From Maribacter algarum (ex Zhang et al. 2020) (lineage in GTDB: Bacteria; Bacteroidota; Bacteroidia; Flavobacteriales; Flavobacteriaceae), in NCBI RefSeq assembly GCF_005885635.1, contig NZ_VATY01000001.1, positions 1,054,001 to 1,118,000 of the forward strand: 64,000 nucleotides of DNA, given 5' to 3'. Below, one piece after another: positions 36,731-45,525 of the stretch. Each line of letters opens with the position of its first letter. The stretch's first letter is position 1. The position numbers were made by a program, and so were the translations under genes. Below the pieces are notes generated by a model. It had not been told where the DNA came from, ran no database searches, and saw only the letters and a program-made list of their open reading frames with translations.

Positions 36731-38428
36731 ATGGAAGATATTTTATACGACGCTATTGTAGTTGGCACAGGAATCAGTGGGGGCTGGGCCGCTAAAGAGC
36801 TATGTGAAAAGGGGCTTAAAACTCTGGTTTTGGAAAGAGGCCGCATGGTAAAACATATAGAAGATTATCCTACTATGAATAAGGATAATTGGGATTTTAA
36901 ACTTGGAGGTCAATTGTCGTCAAAAGAAAAAAAGAAATTTCATACTGAAAATCGAAAATGGGCTCCTGGTGAGGATAATGCCCATTTTTTCGTTAATGCG
37001 GTCGACCACCCATATGAAGAAACCAAATCCTTTGCCTGGATGCGCGGTTATCATGTAGGTGGGCGTTCGATTACTTGGGGAAGACAATCGTATCGTTTTA
37101 GCGAAATTGACTTCGAAGCTAACCGAAAAGATGGTCACGGTATTGACTGGCCCATTCGTTATAAGGATATTTCACCTTGGTATGATAAAGTTGAAAAATA
37201 CATTGGTGTAAACGGAGAAAAATTAGGCTTGAAACAACTTCCTGATGGAGAATTTTTACCGCCTATGCAGCTGAATTGTGTGGAGCAAGACCTTCAGAAA
37301 TCAATGAAAACAAAGTTCGATGACGGTCGTTTGTTGACTATAGGACGCAGCGCGAACTTAACCGGAGTAGTTGAAGATCAAGAAGGCAGAACACTTTGTC
37401 AATATCGGAATCGATGCAGTAGAGGTTGCCCTTTCGGAGGGTACTTTAGTAGTAATTCTTCTACTTTACCCGCCGCGGAAAGAACTGGAAATATGACCCT
37501 TCGACCAAATTCAATTGTTCATGAAATCATTTATGATGAAGCCTCTAAAAAAGCAACCGGCGTTCGTGTAATTGATACGGAAACCCATGAAAAATTGGAG
37601 TTCAAGACTAAATTTATTTTCCTTTGTGCTTCGGCAATGGCCTCTGTCGGTATTCTATTGAAATCAAAAAGCGAGCGTTTTCCTAATGGTTTAGGTAATG
37701 ATTCAGGAGCGCTTGGCAATGGTATTATGGATCATCATTTTCAGGCCGGAGCAAGTGCCGATGTACCAGGTTATTTAAATAAGTATTATAAGGGTAGAAG
37801 GCCCAACGGATACTATATTCCTAGATTCGTAAACCTTGACCAAAAAACGAAACGCAAAGACTATGTCAGAGGATTCGGTTACCAAGGTGGAGCAAGCAGG
37901 AGTGATTGGTCATCAGCAATTGCTGAAACCTCTTATGGGAAAAATTTAAAGGATGTAATCTTGAAACCAGGTACCTGGCGAATTGGAATGACCGCTTTTG
38001 GTGAAGTTTTACCTTACGATGAAAATAAAGTTCGATTGAGTAAAGACAAAAAAGACAAATGGGGGTTACCGTTGCTTGACTTTGATGTTGCCTACAAAGA
38101 TAACGAAATGAAGATGCGCAAAGATATGGTCAATGAGGCTATCGCCATATTTGAACGAGCGGGTTTTGAAAATGTGCATGGGTACGATACTCAAAATGGG
38201 CCGGGAAGCGCTATTCATGAAATGGGAGGCGCAAGAATGGGACACAGCCCGAAAAACTCAATTGTGAATAAGAACAATCAAGTGCATTCTGTACCCAATG
38301 TTTATGTAACTGATGGAGCTTTTATGACCTCATCTAGTTGTGTGAATCCGTCATTGACCTATATGGCATTTACAGCCAGAGCTGCAAACCATGCGGCAGA
38401 ACAATTTAAAACAGGGGAGTTCTCCTAA
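36731..38428 (+). CDS. GMC oxidoreductase, flavoprotein dehydrogenase subunit (copy 2)
   Basis: 565 residues, tandem paralogue of the gene 9 bp upstream; long blocks are shared (for example CPFGGYFSSNSSTLPAAE and NVYVTDGAFMTSS). FAD motif VVGTGISGGWAA near the N-terminus, cysteine motif Cys223, Cys229, Cys233, C-terminal HEMGGARMG and NPSLTYMAF. Differences concentrate around residues 60-100 and 330-400, the area expected to shape the substrate site. No signal peptide. Presumably in one transcript with copy 1 and perhaps the ASCH gene 57 bp on. Confidence 0.9.
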   Translation: MEDILYDAIVVGTGISGGWAAKELCEKGLKTLVLERGRMVKHIEDYPTMNKDNWDFKLGGQLSSKEKKKFHTENRKWAPGEDNAHFFVNAVDHPYEETKSFAWMRGYHVGGRSITWGRQSYRFSEIDFEANRKDGHGIDWPIRYKDISPWYDKVEKYIGVNGEKLGLKQLPDGEFLPPMQLNCVEQDLQKSMKTKFDDGRLLTIGRSANLTGVVEDQEGRTLCQYRNRCSRGCPFGGYFSSNSSTLPAAERTGNMTLRPNSIVHEIIYDEASKKATGVRVIDTETHEKLEFKTKFIFLCASAMASVGILLKSKSERFPNGLGNDSGALGNGIMDHHFQAGASADVPGYLNKYYKGRRPNGYYIPRFVNLDQKTKRKDYVRGFGYQGGASRSDWSSAIAETSYGKNLKDVILKPGTWRIGMTAFGEVLPYDENKVRLSKDKKDKWGLPLLDFDVAYKDNEMKMRKDMVNEAIAIFERAGFENVHGYDTQNGPGSAIHEMGGARMGHSPKNSIVNKNNQVHSVPNVYVTDGAFMTSSSCVNPSLTYMAFTARAANHAAEQFKTGEFS

Positions 38429-38485
38429 AAGCTTCTTATATTTAGAAACTAACAATATTAACTAACCGCCATACGTTAACATTTC

Positions 38486-38956
38486 ATGGACAACGCTTCA
38501 GCCAATAACATGTGGGGGGACTATCTAAAAAATCATCTTGAAGATGTCTTCCACGAACCCCCAAAAGTTTATCATTTTTGTGATAATGAAGAAGATGCGA
38601 ATACATGTGCCAAACTCGTAAAAGACGGTATTAAGAAAGCTACTTCGGATTCTTTACTAGGACTTCAGTATAGGAACGAAAGATTACCTAAAATTGGTGA
38701 CTTTCTTATTGTAACTGACTGGGAAGGCAAAGCACAATGCATTGTTGAAACAACCAAGGTAACACTCAAACCTTTCTTTAGTATTACCGAAGAATATGCA
38801 CGTCTTGAAGGCGAAGGAGATAAATCATTAGCTTATTGGAAAAAAGTACATTGGGATTATTACACAAGAGAGTTAGAACAATTCGAACGCGTTCCTCGGG
38901 AAAGTATGATTATCGTATGTCAAGAATTTGAAAAGGTTTTTGAACGGAAAAAATAA
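38486..38956 (+). CDS. ASCH domain protein
   Basis: 156 residues, cytoplasmic. It shows the ASCH pattern: KKATSDSLLGLQ, PKIGDFLIVTDWEGKAQCIV (the beta-barrel entry), then EEYARLEGEGDKSLAYWKK and the C-terminal MIIVCQEFEKVF. ASCH proteins resemble PUA domains and are expected to bind RNA or modified nucleotides; some are amidohydrolases. It has no evident link to sugar oxidation and may simply be a neighbour. It ends before a bidirectional terminator. Confidence 0.85.
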   Translation: MDNASANNMWGDYLKNHLEDVFHEPPKVYHFCDNEEDANTCAKLVKDGIKKATSDSLLGLQYRNERLPKIGDFLIVTDWEGKAQCIVETTKVTLKPFFSITEEYARLEGEGDKSLAYWKKVHWDYYTRELEQFERVPRESMIIVCQEFEKVFERKK

Positions 38957-38971
38957 AAATATCTTATAAAG

Positions 38972-38998
38972 AAAAAGCCGCTAAATAGCGGCCTTTTC
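38972..38998. terminator. Bidirectional terminator
   Basis: Stem GCCGCT/AGCGGC with A and T runs on either side (left arm 38972-38982, right arm 38988-38998, 5-nt loop), between the converging ASCH and Gfo/Idh/MocA stops. Confidence 0.8.
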
Positions 38999-39019
38999 TA
39001 TTCCATATTTTATTGAAAA

Positions 39020-40159
39020 TTACTTCATCATCCTAACCCAAGTGTTCTTTTTCTTATGTGATTCTACCGTGGCTTCGATAAAGTTCATTCCGCGAACTCC
39101 ATCTTCCATAGTTGGAAATTCACCATCGTTATACTTTTTACCACGAATGGCCTTCGCAGCTCCTAAATAAATATTAGCCATGGAATCAAAAATACCTTCT
39201 GGGTGACCCGCTGGAAGCTTAGTACCGTCTAAAGAAAGTTTAGAATTATATGCATGACCTGGTTTATAAACCTGAAGCGGTTCCGTATCACTCATTTTGT
39301 ATAAGAAGTTAGGCTTTTCCTGTTCCCATCTGAACGCTCCCTTAGAACCATAAATGGCAATAGCCAATCCGTTTTCCTCACCAGTTGCTACTTGACTGCC
39401 TCGAATAACGCCTTTCACGTGTTCATCCATACGGATTAAAACCGTTCCATCAACATCCATCTTATTATCCTTGTAGAGATAGTTGAAATCACACAATAGT
39501 GATTTAACTTTAAGCCCTGTGGTATATTCAACCATATTAAAAGCATGGACGCCGATATCGCCCATGCAAGAGCTGATTCCTGCTTTTTTCGGATCTAATC
39601 GCCAAACTGAATTTCTTTTTTTCTTGTCATGGATAATAGTGTTTATCCAACCTTGGTAGTATCTCGCATCCACTTTGTGAATCTTGCCAATAGCACCTTT
39701 TTTAATCATTTCACGCATTTGGCGTACCATAGGATAGCCGGTGTATGTATGCGTTAAGGCAAAGACCGTTCCTGCCTTTTTGTGTGCTTTCTGCAAAATT
39801 TTTGCTTCGGCCAAAGTAGTAGTCATTGGTTTTTCACAAATGACATGAAAACCGTTATCCAATAGCTTTTTTGCCATTGGAAAATGCAAAAAGTTCGGTG
39901 TCAGAACTGAGCAAACCTGAATACGTTCATTTTCAGGAAGCTTCATTTCCTCTTCTATGAGTGTATCAAAATCAGGATAGATTCGTTTTAAGGGAACATC
40001 TATTTCTCTTGCAAAAGCTTTGTTAGCCTTGAAATCTGGATTGAAACATCCTCCGACGATTTCATAGTTATCATTGATATGCGCTGCAACGCGATGTAAT
40101 ACTCCGATGAGGGAGTCTCCCCCTCCTCCTAATACTCCTAATCTTATTTTCTTTGGCAT
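39020..40159 (-). CDS. Gfo/Idh/MocA family oxidoreductase
   Basis: 379 residues, no signal, cytoplasmic. Rossmann N-terminus LGVLGGGGDSLIGVLHRVA, the family's EKP motif in HVICEKPMTTTLAEA and the second-domain GDIGVHAFNMVEY with the likely catalytic His. The GGGGDSxIG-type loop marks the subgroup found with sugar-catabolic genes. Members interconvert hydroxy and keto sugars with NAD(P). In this context it could reduce a 3-keto hexose after import. First-gene side of a leftward group with the MFS permease, DinB and exported TIM-barrel genes, although these lie upstream of it. Confidence 0.88.
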   Translation of the reverse strand: MPKKIRLGVLGGGGDSLIGVLHRVAAHINDNYEIVGGCFNPDFKANKAFAREIDVPLKRIYPDFDTLIEEEMKLPENERIQVCSVLTPNFLHFPMAKKLLDNGFHVICEKPMTTTLAEAKILQKAHKKAGTVFALTHTYTGYPMVRQMREMIKKGAIGKIHKVDARYYQGWINTIIHDKKKRNSVWRLDPKKAGISSCMGDIGVHAFNMVEYTTGLKVKSLLCDFNYLYKDNKMDVDGTVLIRMDEHVKGVIRGSQVATGEENGLAIAIYGSKGAFRWEQEKPNFLYKMSDTEPLQVYKPGHAYNSKLSLDGTKLPAGHPEGIFDSMANIYLGAAKAIRGKKYNDGEFPTMEDGVRGMNFIEATVESHKKKNTWVRMMK

Positions 40160-40215
40160 GGAATTGATGTATTAATGTTATGTTTTTCTTTAAGGATTAT
40201 GAATATATAAAATAT

Positions 40216-41442
40216 CTAAGATTCGTAAGCGATTTTTTCATTTTTGAACAAAAGGGCAAATAAAAGTAATACTACAGCAGCAAAACCTGCAGGATATAGC
40301 CAAATGGCTTCCCAATTATGAGTTCCTCCTGCAACAAGATAGGTATCTGTTATTTTTCCGGCAATCCAAAATCCTATTAACATGCCTATACCGTAAGTGG
40401 CTAATGTAATCAATCCTTGAGCTGCGCTTTTATAGGTGGAACCTGCCTTCGTATCGGTATAAATCTGTCCTGAGACGAAGAAAAAGTCATAGCAAATTCC
40501 GTGTAGTGCTATTCCTCCTAATAATAGAAATGTGAGTTCACCTGCATTACCATAAGCAAATAGAAGATAGCGGAGGCCCCATGCGAGCATAGCCACTAAA
40601 ATGGTATTCTTAAATCCAAACTTCTTGAAAAAGAAGGGGAGCAACAACATAAACAAAATCTCGGAGATTTGCCCAATAGTCATTTTACCTGCCGGATTGG
40701 TTACTCCGACTTCCCCTAAAAATTGTCCGGCGTGTTGAAAATAAAAGGCTAACGGAATGCAAATCAATACTGAAGCAAGAAAAAAGATTAAGAAGTTTCT
40801 ATCTTTTAAAAGTCCAAGTGCTTCCAAGCCAAGAATTTCAGATAAGGTTACTTTCTTCGACCTATAAACTCGAGGTGGTGTTTTTGGTAATGTAAAGCTA
40901 AAAACACCTAAGATTGAAGAGGATATTGCCGCCATTAAAAAGGTATTTCTCAGAATTCCATCCGACATTCCCGTTTGCGAATCCCATCCGAAAAAACTAA
41001 TCAGAAGTCCCGCAGCTATCCAACCTATTGTTCCGAATACACGGACAAATGAGAATTCTTTCGCTGGGTCTTTCATCTGATTAAAGGAGACTGAATTTAC
41101 CAAAGCCAAAGTAGACATATACATAATCATATATGCTAGTAGAAAAGGATAAAACACTGCAAAATCTGAGGTGGTATAGAGCAAATACATAAGTACTGCT
41201 CCGAGTAAATGCAGTACGCCTAAAATACGTTCTGCATTGAAATAACGATCGGCAATCAAACCTATGAAAAAGGGCGCTAAAATTGCCCCCCAAGATTGGG
41301 TCGAATATGCAAGTGATATTTCGGACCCGCTGCTACCCAATGTATTTGGAAGATAAATCCCCATGGTAACAAACCAACTTCCCCAGATAAAGAATTCTAA
41401 GAACATCATCACAGAAAGCTGTGCCCGAACTTTAGAATTCAT
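40216..41442 (-). CDS. MFS transporter, nucleoside:H+ symporter-like
   Basis: 408 residues with twelve predicted transmembrane helices. The N-terminus SVMMFLEFFIWGSWFVTMGI and the YSTQSWGAILAPFFIGLIAD segment are typical of the NupG-like nucleoside permease family. Such proteins occur in many Bacteroidetes sugar clusters with GMC and TIM-barrel genes, where the substrate is more likely a sugar than a nucleoside. Proposed here as the inner-membrane importer for the periplasmically made keto sugar (inference). Confidence 0.88.
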   Translation of the reverse strand: MNSKVRAQLSVMMFLEFFIWGSWFVTMGIYLPNTLGSSGSEISLAYSTQSWGAILAPFFIGLIADRYFNAERILGVLHLLGAVLMYLLYTTSDFAVFYPFLLAYMIMYMSTLALVNSVSFNQMKDPAKEFSFVRVFGTIGWIAAGLLISFFGWDSQTGMSDGILRNTFLMAAISSSILGVFSFTLPKTPPRVYRSKKVTLSEILGLEALGLLKDRNFLIFFLASVLICIPLAFYFQHAGQFLGEVGVTNPAGKMTIGQISEILFMLLLPFFFKKFGFKNTILVAMLAWGLRYLLFAYGNAGELTFLLLGGIALHGICYDFFFVSGQIYTDTKAGSTYKSAAQGLITLATYGIGMLIGFWIAGKITDTYLVAGGTHNWEAIWLYPAGFAAVVLLLFALLFKNEKIAYES

Positions 41443-41454
41443 ACTTTTTCCTGT

Positions 41455-41898
41455 TTATCGTTTGTAAAATACGTAGTCCAATTGAAGTGGTTCGAGTCCA
41501 TTTTGTCTAAAATCAGTAGCCATCTGACCTCGATGATGTGTTGAGTGATTGATAATATGAAATAGGATATCCTGCACTGTATTGGTAAACAATCTCCCCT
41601 CAGCGTTTTCGTAATCAATACGCTTTTCAAAATCATCGGCATTGGATGTAATTTCAAACGAACTTCTTTGGTTTTCGTAATGAATATCACCCCAATTCTT
41701 TATCTCGTGGATTTGAAATACATCATACTCTGCTTCTTTATCCATCAACTTGGCATTCCATCGGTGATGGGTATTAAGAATATGACTGAAAAGCCATATG
41801 CTCTTTTCAGGTATATCGTCTAAAGCGGAACAGGTCTCGATCAACTTTTTATTACAGTAAAAATTGTAATCGAACAATTGGTTGAAAAATACTTTCAC
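41455..41898 (-). CDS. DinB family protein
   Basis: 147 residues, four-helix-bundle DinB/YfiT type. The metal-site histidines appear as LNTHHRWNAKL in helix 2 and INHSTHHRGQMATDF in helix 3. Many members are thiol transferases with mycothiol or bacillithiol; others have unknown roles. It lies 12 bp from the MFS gene in the same direction, so it may be cotranscribed, but a functional link to the sugar cluster is not evident. Confidence 0.85.
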   Translation of the reverse strand: MKVFFNQLFDYNFYCNKKLIETCSALDDIPEKSIWLFSHILNTHHRWNAKLMDKEAEYDVFQIHEIKNWGDIHYENQRSSFEITSNADDFEKRIDYENAEGRLFTNTVQDILFHIINHSTHHRGQMATDFRQNGLEPLQLDYVFYKR

Positions 41899-41927
41899 GA
41901 ATTGAAATATATTTATTTGGTTGGGGA

Positions 41928-42920
41928 CTAATTAAGTTCCTTAGCGACTTTTAACATCAAATCTTTGGTTGCTTTGATTCCTGCTTCCTCACTTAGGATG
42001 CTTCCCTCGTATTCAACGCCGATGAAACCGGTATATCCAGCATCTTTTACCATTTGCATCATTTTTACATAATCGATTCCAATGGCGTTTCCTGCTTCAT
42101 CAAAATCATTTGATTTGGCACTTACCGCTTTGGCATGCGGCATCAATTCCGCAACACCTTTGTATTTATCATATTCTTCTTTACAACTCCAATCTTCATT
42201 TCTAGTGATACAGAAATTTCCGAAATCGGGTAAAGTTCCACAATTATCAAGATTGACTGCTTTCATAACTTCCGCATGCAATGCTCCATTTGACGATAGA
42301 CCTCCGTGATTTTCTACGAGTACATTGATATTTTTTGTTTTCGCGTAGGTACAGAGTTTGGTGAGTCCATCAACCGCACTTGGCTTCCACTCTTCAGGCA
42401 CCATACTCCCATTCAAATTCACACGAATTGCATGACAACCCATAGCGGCAGCTGCATCAACCCATTTCTTATGGTTTTCAACAGCTTCATTGCGTTCCGC
42501 TTCATCATTTACAGCTAAATTGCCTTGACGATCAATCATAATCAATACATTCTGCATACCATGCTTTTTAGCTTCAGCATTGGATTTTTTTACAAATGCA
42601 GCCATAACTTCATCAGAATATTGATTATTCTCCAAATCCGCCGGGTACAGCTGACTTACATATTCCAATCCTGTAAAACCCCAACTCTTTGCTTTTTCAG
42701 CAAAAGTATACGGGTCAACACTATCGTTGCGAATCATTTTATTAATTGACCATTGCGCGAGTGAAAGCTTGAAAAAGGGTTCATTAATTTCCTCAGCAAC
42801 ACTGACAGCTTCCTTATCCTCATTATTCGTTTTCTTGTCCTCTTTACAAGCATACATTCCTATGAGAACGCATACCATTAATACAGGTAAAATATTTCGG
42901 GTAAAGTTTCTTCTTTTCAT
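41928..42920 (-). CDS. Exported TIM-barrel isomerase/epimerase-like lipoprotein
   Basis: 330 residues. The N-terminus MKRRNFTRNILPVL has a twin-arginine-like RR, a hydrophobic stretch and a lipobox MYAC (Cys25), so a Tat- or Sec-exported lipoprotein. The mature part is a xylose-isomerase-like TIM barrel: FKLSLAQWSINKMIRND, INVLVENHGGLSS (Glu ligand), LPDFGNFCIT (Asp), KAVSAKSNDFD (where a His ligand would be expected, here Lys/Ser) and FIGVEYEGS (Glu). The missing His suggests altered metal binding or a different reaction. A TIM barrel outside the cytoplasm fits periplasmic keto-sugar processing. Confidence 0.82.
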   Translation of the reverse strand: MKRRNFTRNILPVLMVCVLIGMYACKEDKKTNNEDKEAVSVAEEINEPFFKLSLAQWSINKMIRNDSVDPYTFAEKAKSWGFTGLEYVSQLYPADLENNQYSDEVMAAFVKKSNAEAKKHGMQNVLIMIDRQGNLAVNDEAERNEAVENHKKWVDAAAAMGCHAIRVNLNGSMVPEEWKPSAVDGLTKLCTYAKTKNINVLVENHGGLSSNGALHAEVMKAVNLDNCGTLPDFGNFCITRNEDWSCKEEYDKYKGVAELMPHAKAVSAKSNDFDEAGNAIGIDYVKMMQMVKDAGYTGFIGVEYEGSILSEEAGIKATKDLMLKVAKELN

Positions 42921-43149
42921 TGGTCTTGATTTTATTTAGATTATAATCGGACTAAAGTTCTGTTATCTTCAATGTGAATAGTTAACTATCAGGGTATTAA
43001 CATTTTTCTTGCGGATTATGTATTTCATAGCATTGCGAATTGTACAACAAATTATCACAAAACACCCTGTTTTAGGCAACAAGAATAGTTTTTAAAAGTA
43101 GAAAATTAATTTTTAATTTAATAAATTTAGGGACTAAACAATTCAGTAC

Positions 43150-44868
43150 ATGAGTAAATTTTACTACAATGAAGAACAAGAGTCGTATGATGCGATTGTT
43201 GTAGGTACGGGTATCAGTGGAGGCTGGGCCGCGAAGGAACTATGCGAGAATGGTTTGAAGACCTTGGTTTTGGAGCGGGGACGCATGGTAAAACACCGCG
43301 ATGACTACGAAACGGCTAACATGGATCCTTGGGATTTCCCCAACGGAGGTCAGCCGACCCAAGAGATGGTTGCCAAACAAGAGAAACAAAATAGAACCGG
43401 ATATACAACCAATGCAGCAAGCCACATGTGGTTTGTTAATGACTTGGAACATCCATATAATGAAACAAAACGCTTCGACTGGATGCGTGGGTATCATGTT
43501 GGTGGCCGTTCGTTACAGTGGGGTCGTCATAGCTATCGCTGGAGTGATATTGATTTTAAAGCTAATGCAAATGATGGTCATGGCGTTGATTGGCCTGTTC
43601 GCTATAGGGACATTGCACCATGGTATGATAAAGTGGAATCTTACATTGGGGTAACTGGTGAGATGTTGGGATTACCTCAATTACCGGATGGCCAGTTTGA
43701 ACCGGCATTGGAGCTCAATTGCCTCGAACAACATGTTCGTGAAAAAGTTGCTGAGAATTTCGATGGTCGCGTAATGACTTCAGGACGCGTTGCGCATATC
43801 AATAGTGACAAGCAATTCGATGGAGACGGAAGAACCAGATGCCAATACAGAAACCGTTGCATAAGAGGTTGCCCTTTCGGCGCATATTTCAGTAGTCTGT
43901 CTTCTACCTTACCCGCTGCCGAGGCAACAGGGAATATGACCATGCGAGTGGATTCAATTGTACACGAAGTAATGTACGATCCAGATACGAAGAAAGCGAC
44001 CGGAGTAAAAGTAATCGACCGTCTCACTAAAGAGACCTTTGAGTTCAAAGCAAAGGTCGTTTTCCTATGTGCTTCAGCTGTTGCTTCAACCTCTATTTTG
44101 ATGCAATCAAAATCAGATCGTTTTCCGAATGGTATGGGCAATGATTCTGATCAACTGGGTAGAAATATTATGGACCATCATTTAGGTGTCGGTGCTTCAG
44201 GAAAATTTGATGGCTTTGGAGACAAGTACTACAGTGGTCGAAGACCTGGTGGAATCTATTTGCCTAGGTTTAGAAATCTTGGTGGTGAATCCAATAGAGC
44301 CGATTACAAACGTGGTTTTGGTTATCAAGGTGGTGCAGGAAGAGGAAATTGGGAGGAATCAGTTGCTGAGCTATCTCACGGCGCAGAACTTAAGGAAGCA
44401 ATTCTAAAACCTGGCGGATGGACTTTCGGCATGGGTGGTTTCGGAGAAGTATTACCTTATGAAGACAATCGATTCACGCTAGATTATGATAAATTAGACC
44501 AATGGGGATTACCTACTGTAACTTTCGATGCAGAATTCAAGGATAATGAATTGAACATGCGAAAGGACATGATGCAGTCTGCAGTTGATATGCTTACAGC
44601 AGCAGGCATGCGTGATGTAGAACCTTTTGACAGAGAAACTGCCTTAGGTTTAGGAATCCATGAAATGGGGACGGCCCGAATGGGACGAAACAGAAGAACT
44701 TCGGTACTTGACGGAAACAACGCTTTACATGATGTGCAAAATGTTTATGTAACCGATGGTTCCTTTATGACCTCAGCAAGCTGTGTAAACCCATCATTAA
44801 CCTACATGGCATTTACCGCCAGAGCTGCAAATCACGCAGCGCAAGAACTTAAAAAAGGAAACATATAA
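43150..44868 (+). CDS. GMC oxidoreductase, flavoprotein dehydrogenase subunit (copy 3)
   Basis: 572 residues, the most divergent of the three GMC paralogues. FAD motif VVGTGISGGWAAKEL; cysteines Cys231, Cys237, Cys241 in C-x5-C-x3-C (CQYRNRCIRGCPFG) spaced as 3Fe-4S ligands; C-terminal HEMGTARMG and NPSLTYMAF. It has an insertion near residues 60-90 relative to copies 1 and 2. Its stop overlaps the ATG of a subunit-3-like gene by one base (TAATG), so the two form a coupled enzyme pair. It has no signal peptide of its own; export would depend on the partner. Confidence 0.92.
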   Translation: MSKFYYNEEQESYDAIVVGTGISGGWAAKELCENGLKTLVLERGRMVKHRDDYETANMDPWDFPNGGQPTQEMVAKQEKQNRTGYTTNAASHMWFVNDLEHPYNETKRFDWMRGYHVGGRSLQWGRHSYRWSDIDFKANANDGHGVDWPVRYRDIAPWYDKVESYIGVTGEMLGLPQLPDGQFEPALELNCLEQHVREKVAENFDGRVMTSGRVAHINSDKQFDGDGRTRCQYRNRCIRGCPFGAYFSSLSSTLPAAEATGNMTMRVDSIVHEVMYDPDTKKATGVKVIDRLTKETFEFKAKVVFLCASAVASTSILMQSKSDRFPNGMGNDSDQLGRNIMDHHLGVGASGKFDGFGDKYYSGRRPGGIYLPRFRNLGGESNRADYKRGFGYQGGAGRGNWEESVAELSHGAELKEAILKPGGWTFGMGGFGEVLPYEDNRFTLDYDKLDQWGLPTVTFDAEFKDNELNMRKDMMQSAVDMLTAAGMRDVEPFDRETALGLGIHEMGTARMGRNRRTSVLDGNNALHDVQNVYVTDGSFMTSASCVNPSLTYMAFTARAANHAAQELKKGNI

Positions 44869-45515
44869 TGGATAGAAGAAAAGCACTCAAAAATATGGGG
44901 CTTGCTATGGGATACACCGTGGCAACTCCTACGCTTGTCAGCATTATGCAAAGCTGCAAAAGTGAAACTGTAATGGAATGGACACCAGATTTCTTCACTA
45001 AGGACCAAGGAACTGTTCTTACCAAATTGGTGGATATCATCCTTCCCAAAACAGATACCCCTTCGGCTTCTGAAGTCCAGGTGAACCTTTTTATTGACCG
45101 TTTTATCAACGAAGTGGTAGATGAAGAACAACAGGGGTTCATCAAAATGATTACAGGTCGTTTTATGGAAAAAGCCGTAAAAGACGCTGGCGAAGAAAAA
45201 GTTTCTGATGTTAGTGTAGAAGCTCTTGAAAAAACACTGGCCTCTGCTCTAAAAGTTTCCAAGGAAGACGAGTCTAAAAATGGGGAAGCTGTCCAAGCCT
45301 ATATGACGGCAATGGCTGAGGGCAAAAAAGCTGTACTTGATGATAATGTAGCTAGTCATGCATTTGCAAGTAACTTGAGAAATATGACCATAATGGGTTA
45401 CAAGACCTCTGAGTATATTGGAGAAAAGGTATTGAACTATTTACCTGTACCTGGCAAGTATGTTGCCTGTGGTGATGTTCAAGAGTTAAGTGGTGGAAAG
45501 GCTTGGTCACTTTAA
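44868..45515 (+). CDS. Gluconate 2-dehydrogenase subunit 3 family protein, Tat lipoprotein
   Basis: 215 residues. N-terminus MDRRKALKNMGLAMGY has the twin arginines and a hydrophobic stretch ending in lipobox IMQSC (Cys30): a Tat-type lipoprotein. The body TKDQGTVLTKLVDIILPKTD and SASEVQVNLFIDRF is the subunit-3 (gamma) family. Gamma subunits carry the flavoprotein partner across the membrane and support its maturation. Translationally coupled to GMC copy 3. No cytochrome c subunit is encoded nearby, so the electron acceptor is unknown. Confidence 0.9.
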   Translation: MDRRKALKNMGLAMGYTVATPTLVSIMQSCKSETVMEWTPDFFTKDQGTVLTKLVDIILPKTDTPSASEVQVNLFIDRFINEVVDEEQQGFIKMITGRFMEKAVKDAGEEKVSDVSVEALEKTLASALKVSKEDESKNGEAVQAYMTAMAEGKKAVLDDNVASHAFASNLRNMTIMGYKTSEYIGEKVLNYLPVPGKYVACGDVQELSGGKAWSL

Positions 45516-45525
45516 AACCTTTCGA

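Noticed and set aside
42975-43010. TTAACTA and TTAACAT before GMC copy 3 as a Pho-like box
   Set aside because: Starts are 15 bp apart, not 11, and there is no third unit; the sugar cluster shows no periodic array.
43677-44141. Leftward 154-codon frame inside GMC copy 3
   Set aside because: Antisense to a strongly conserved GMC gene; no start context or recognisable domain.
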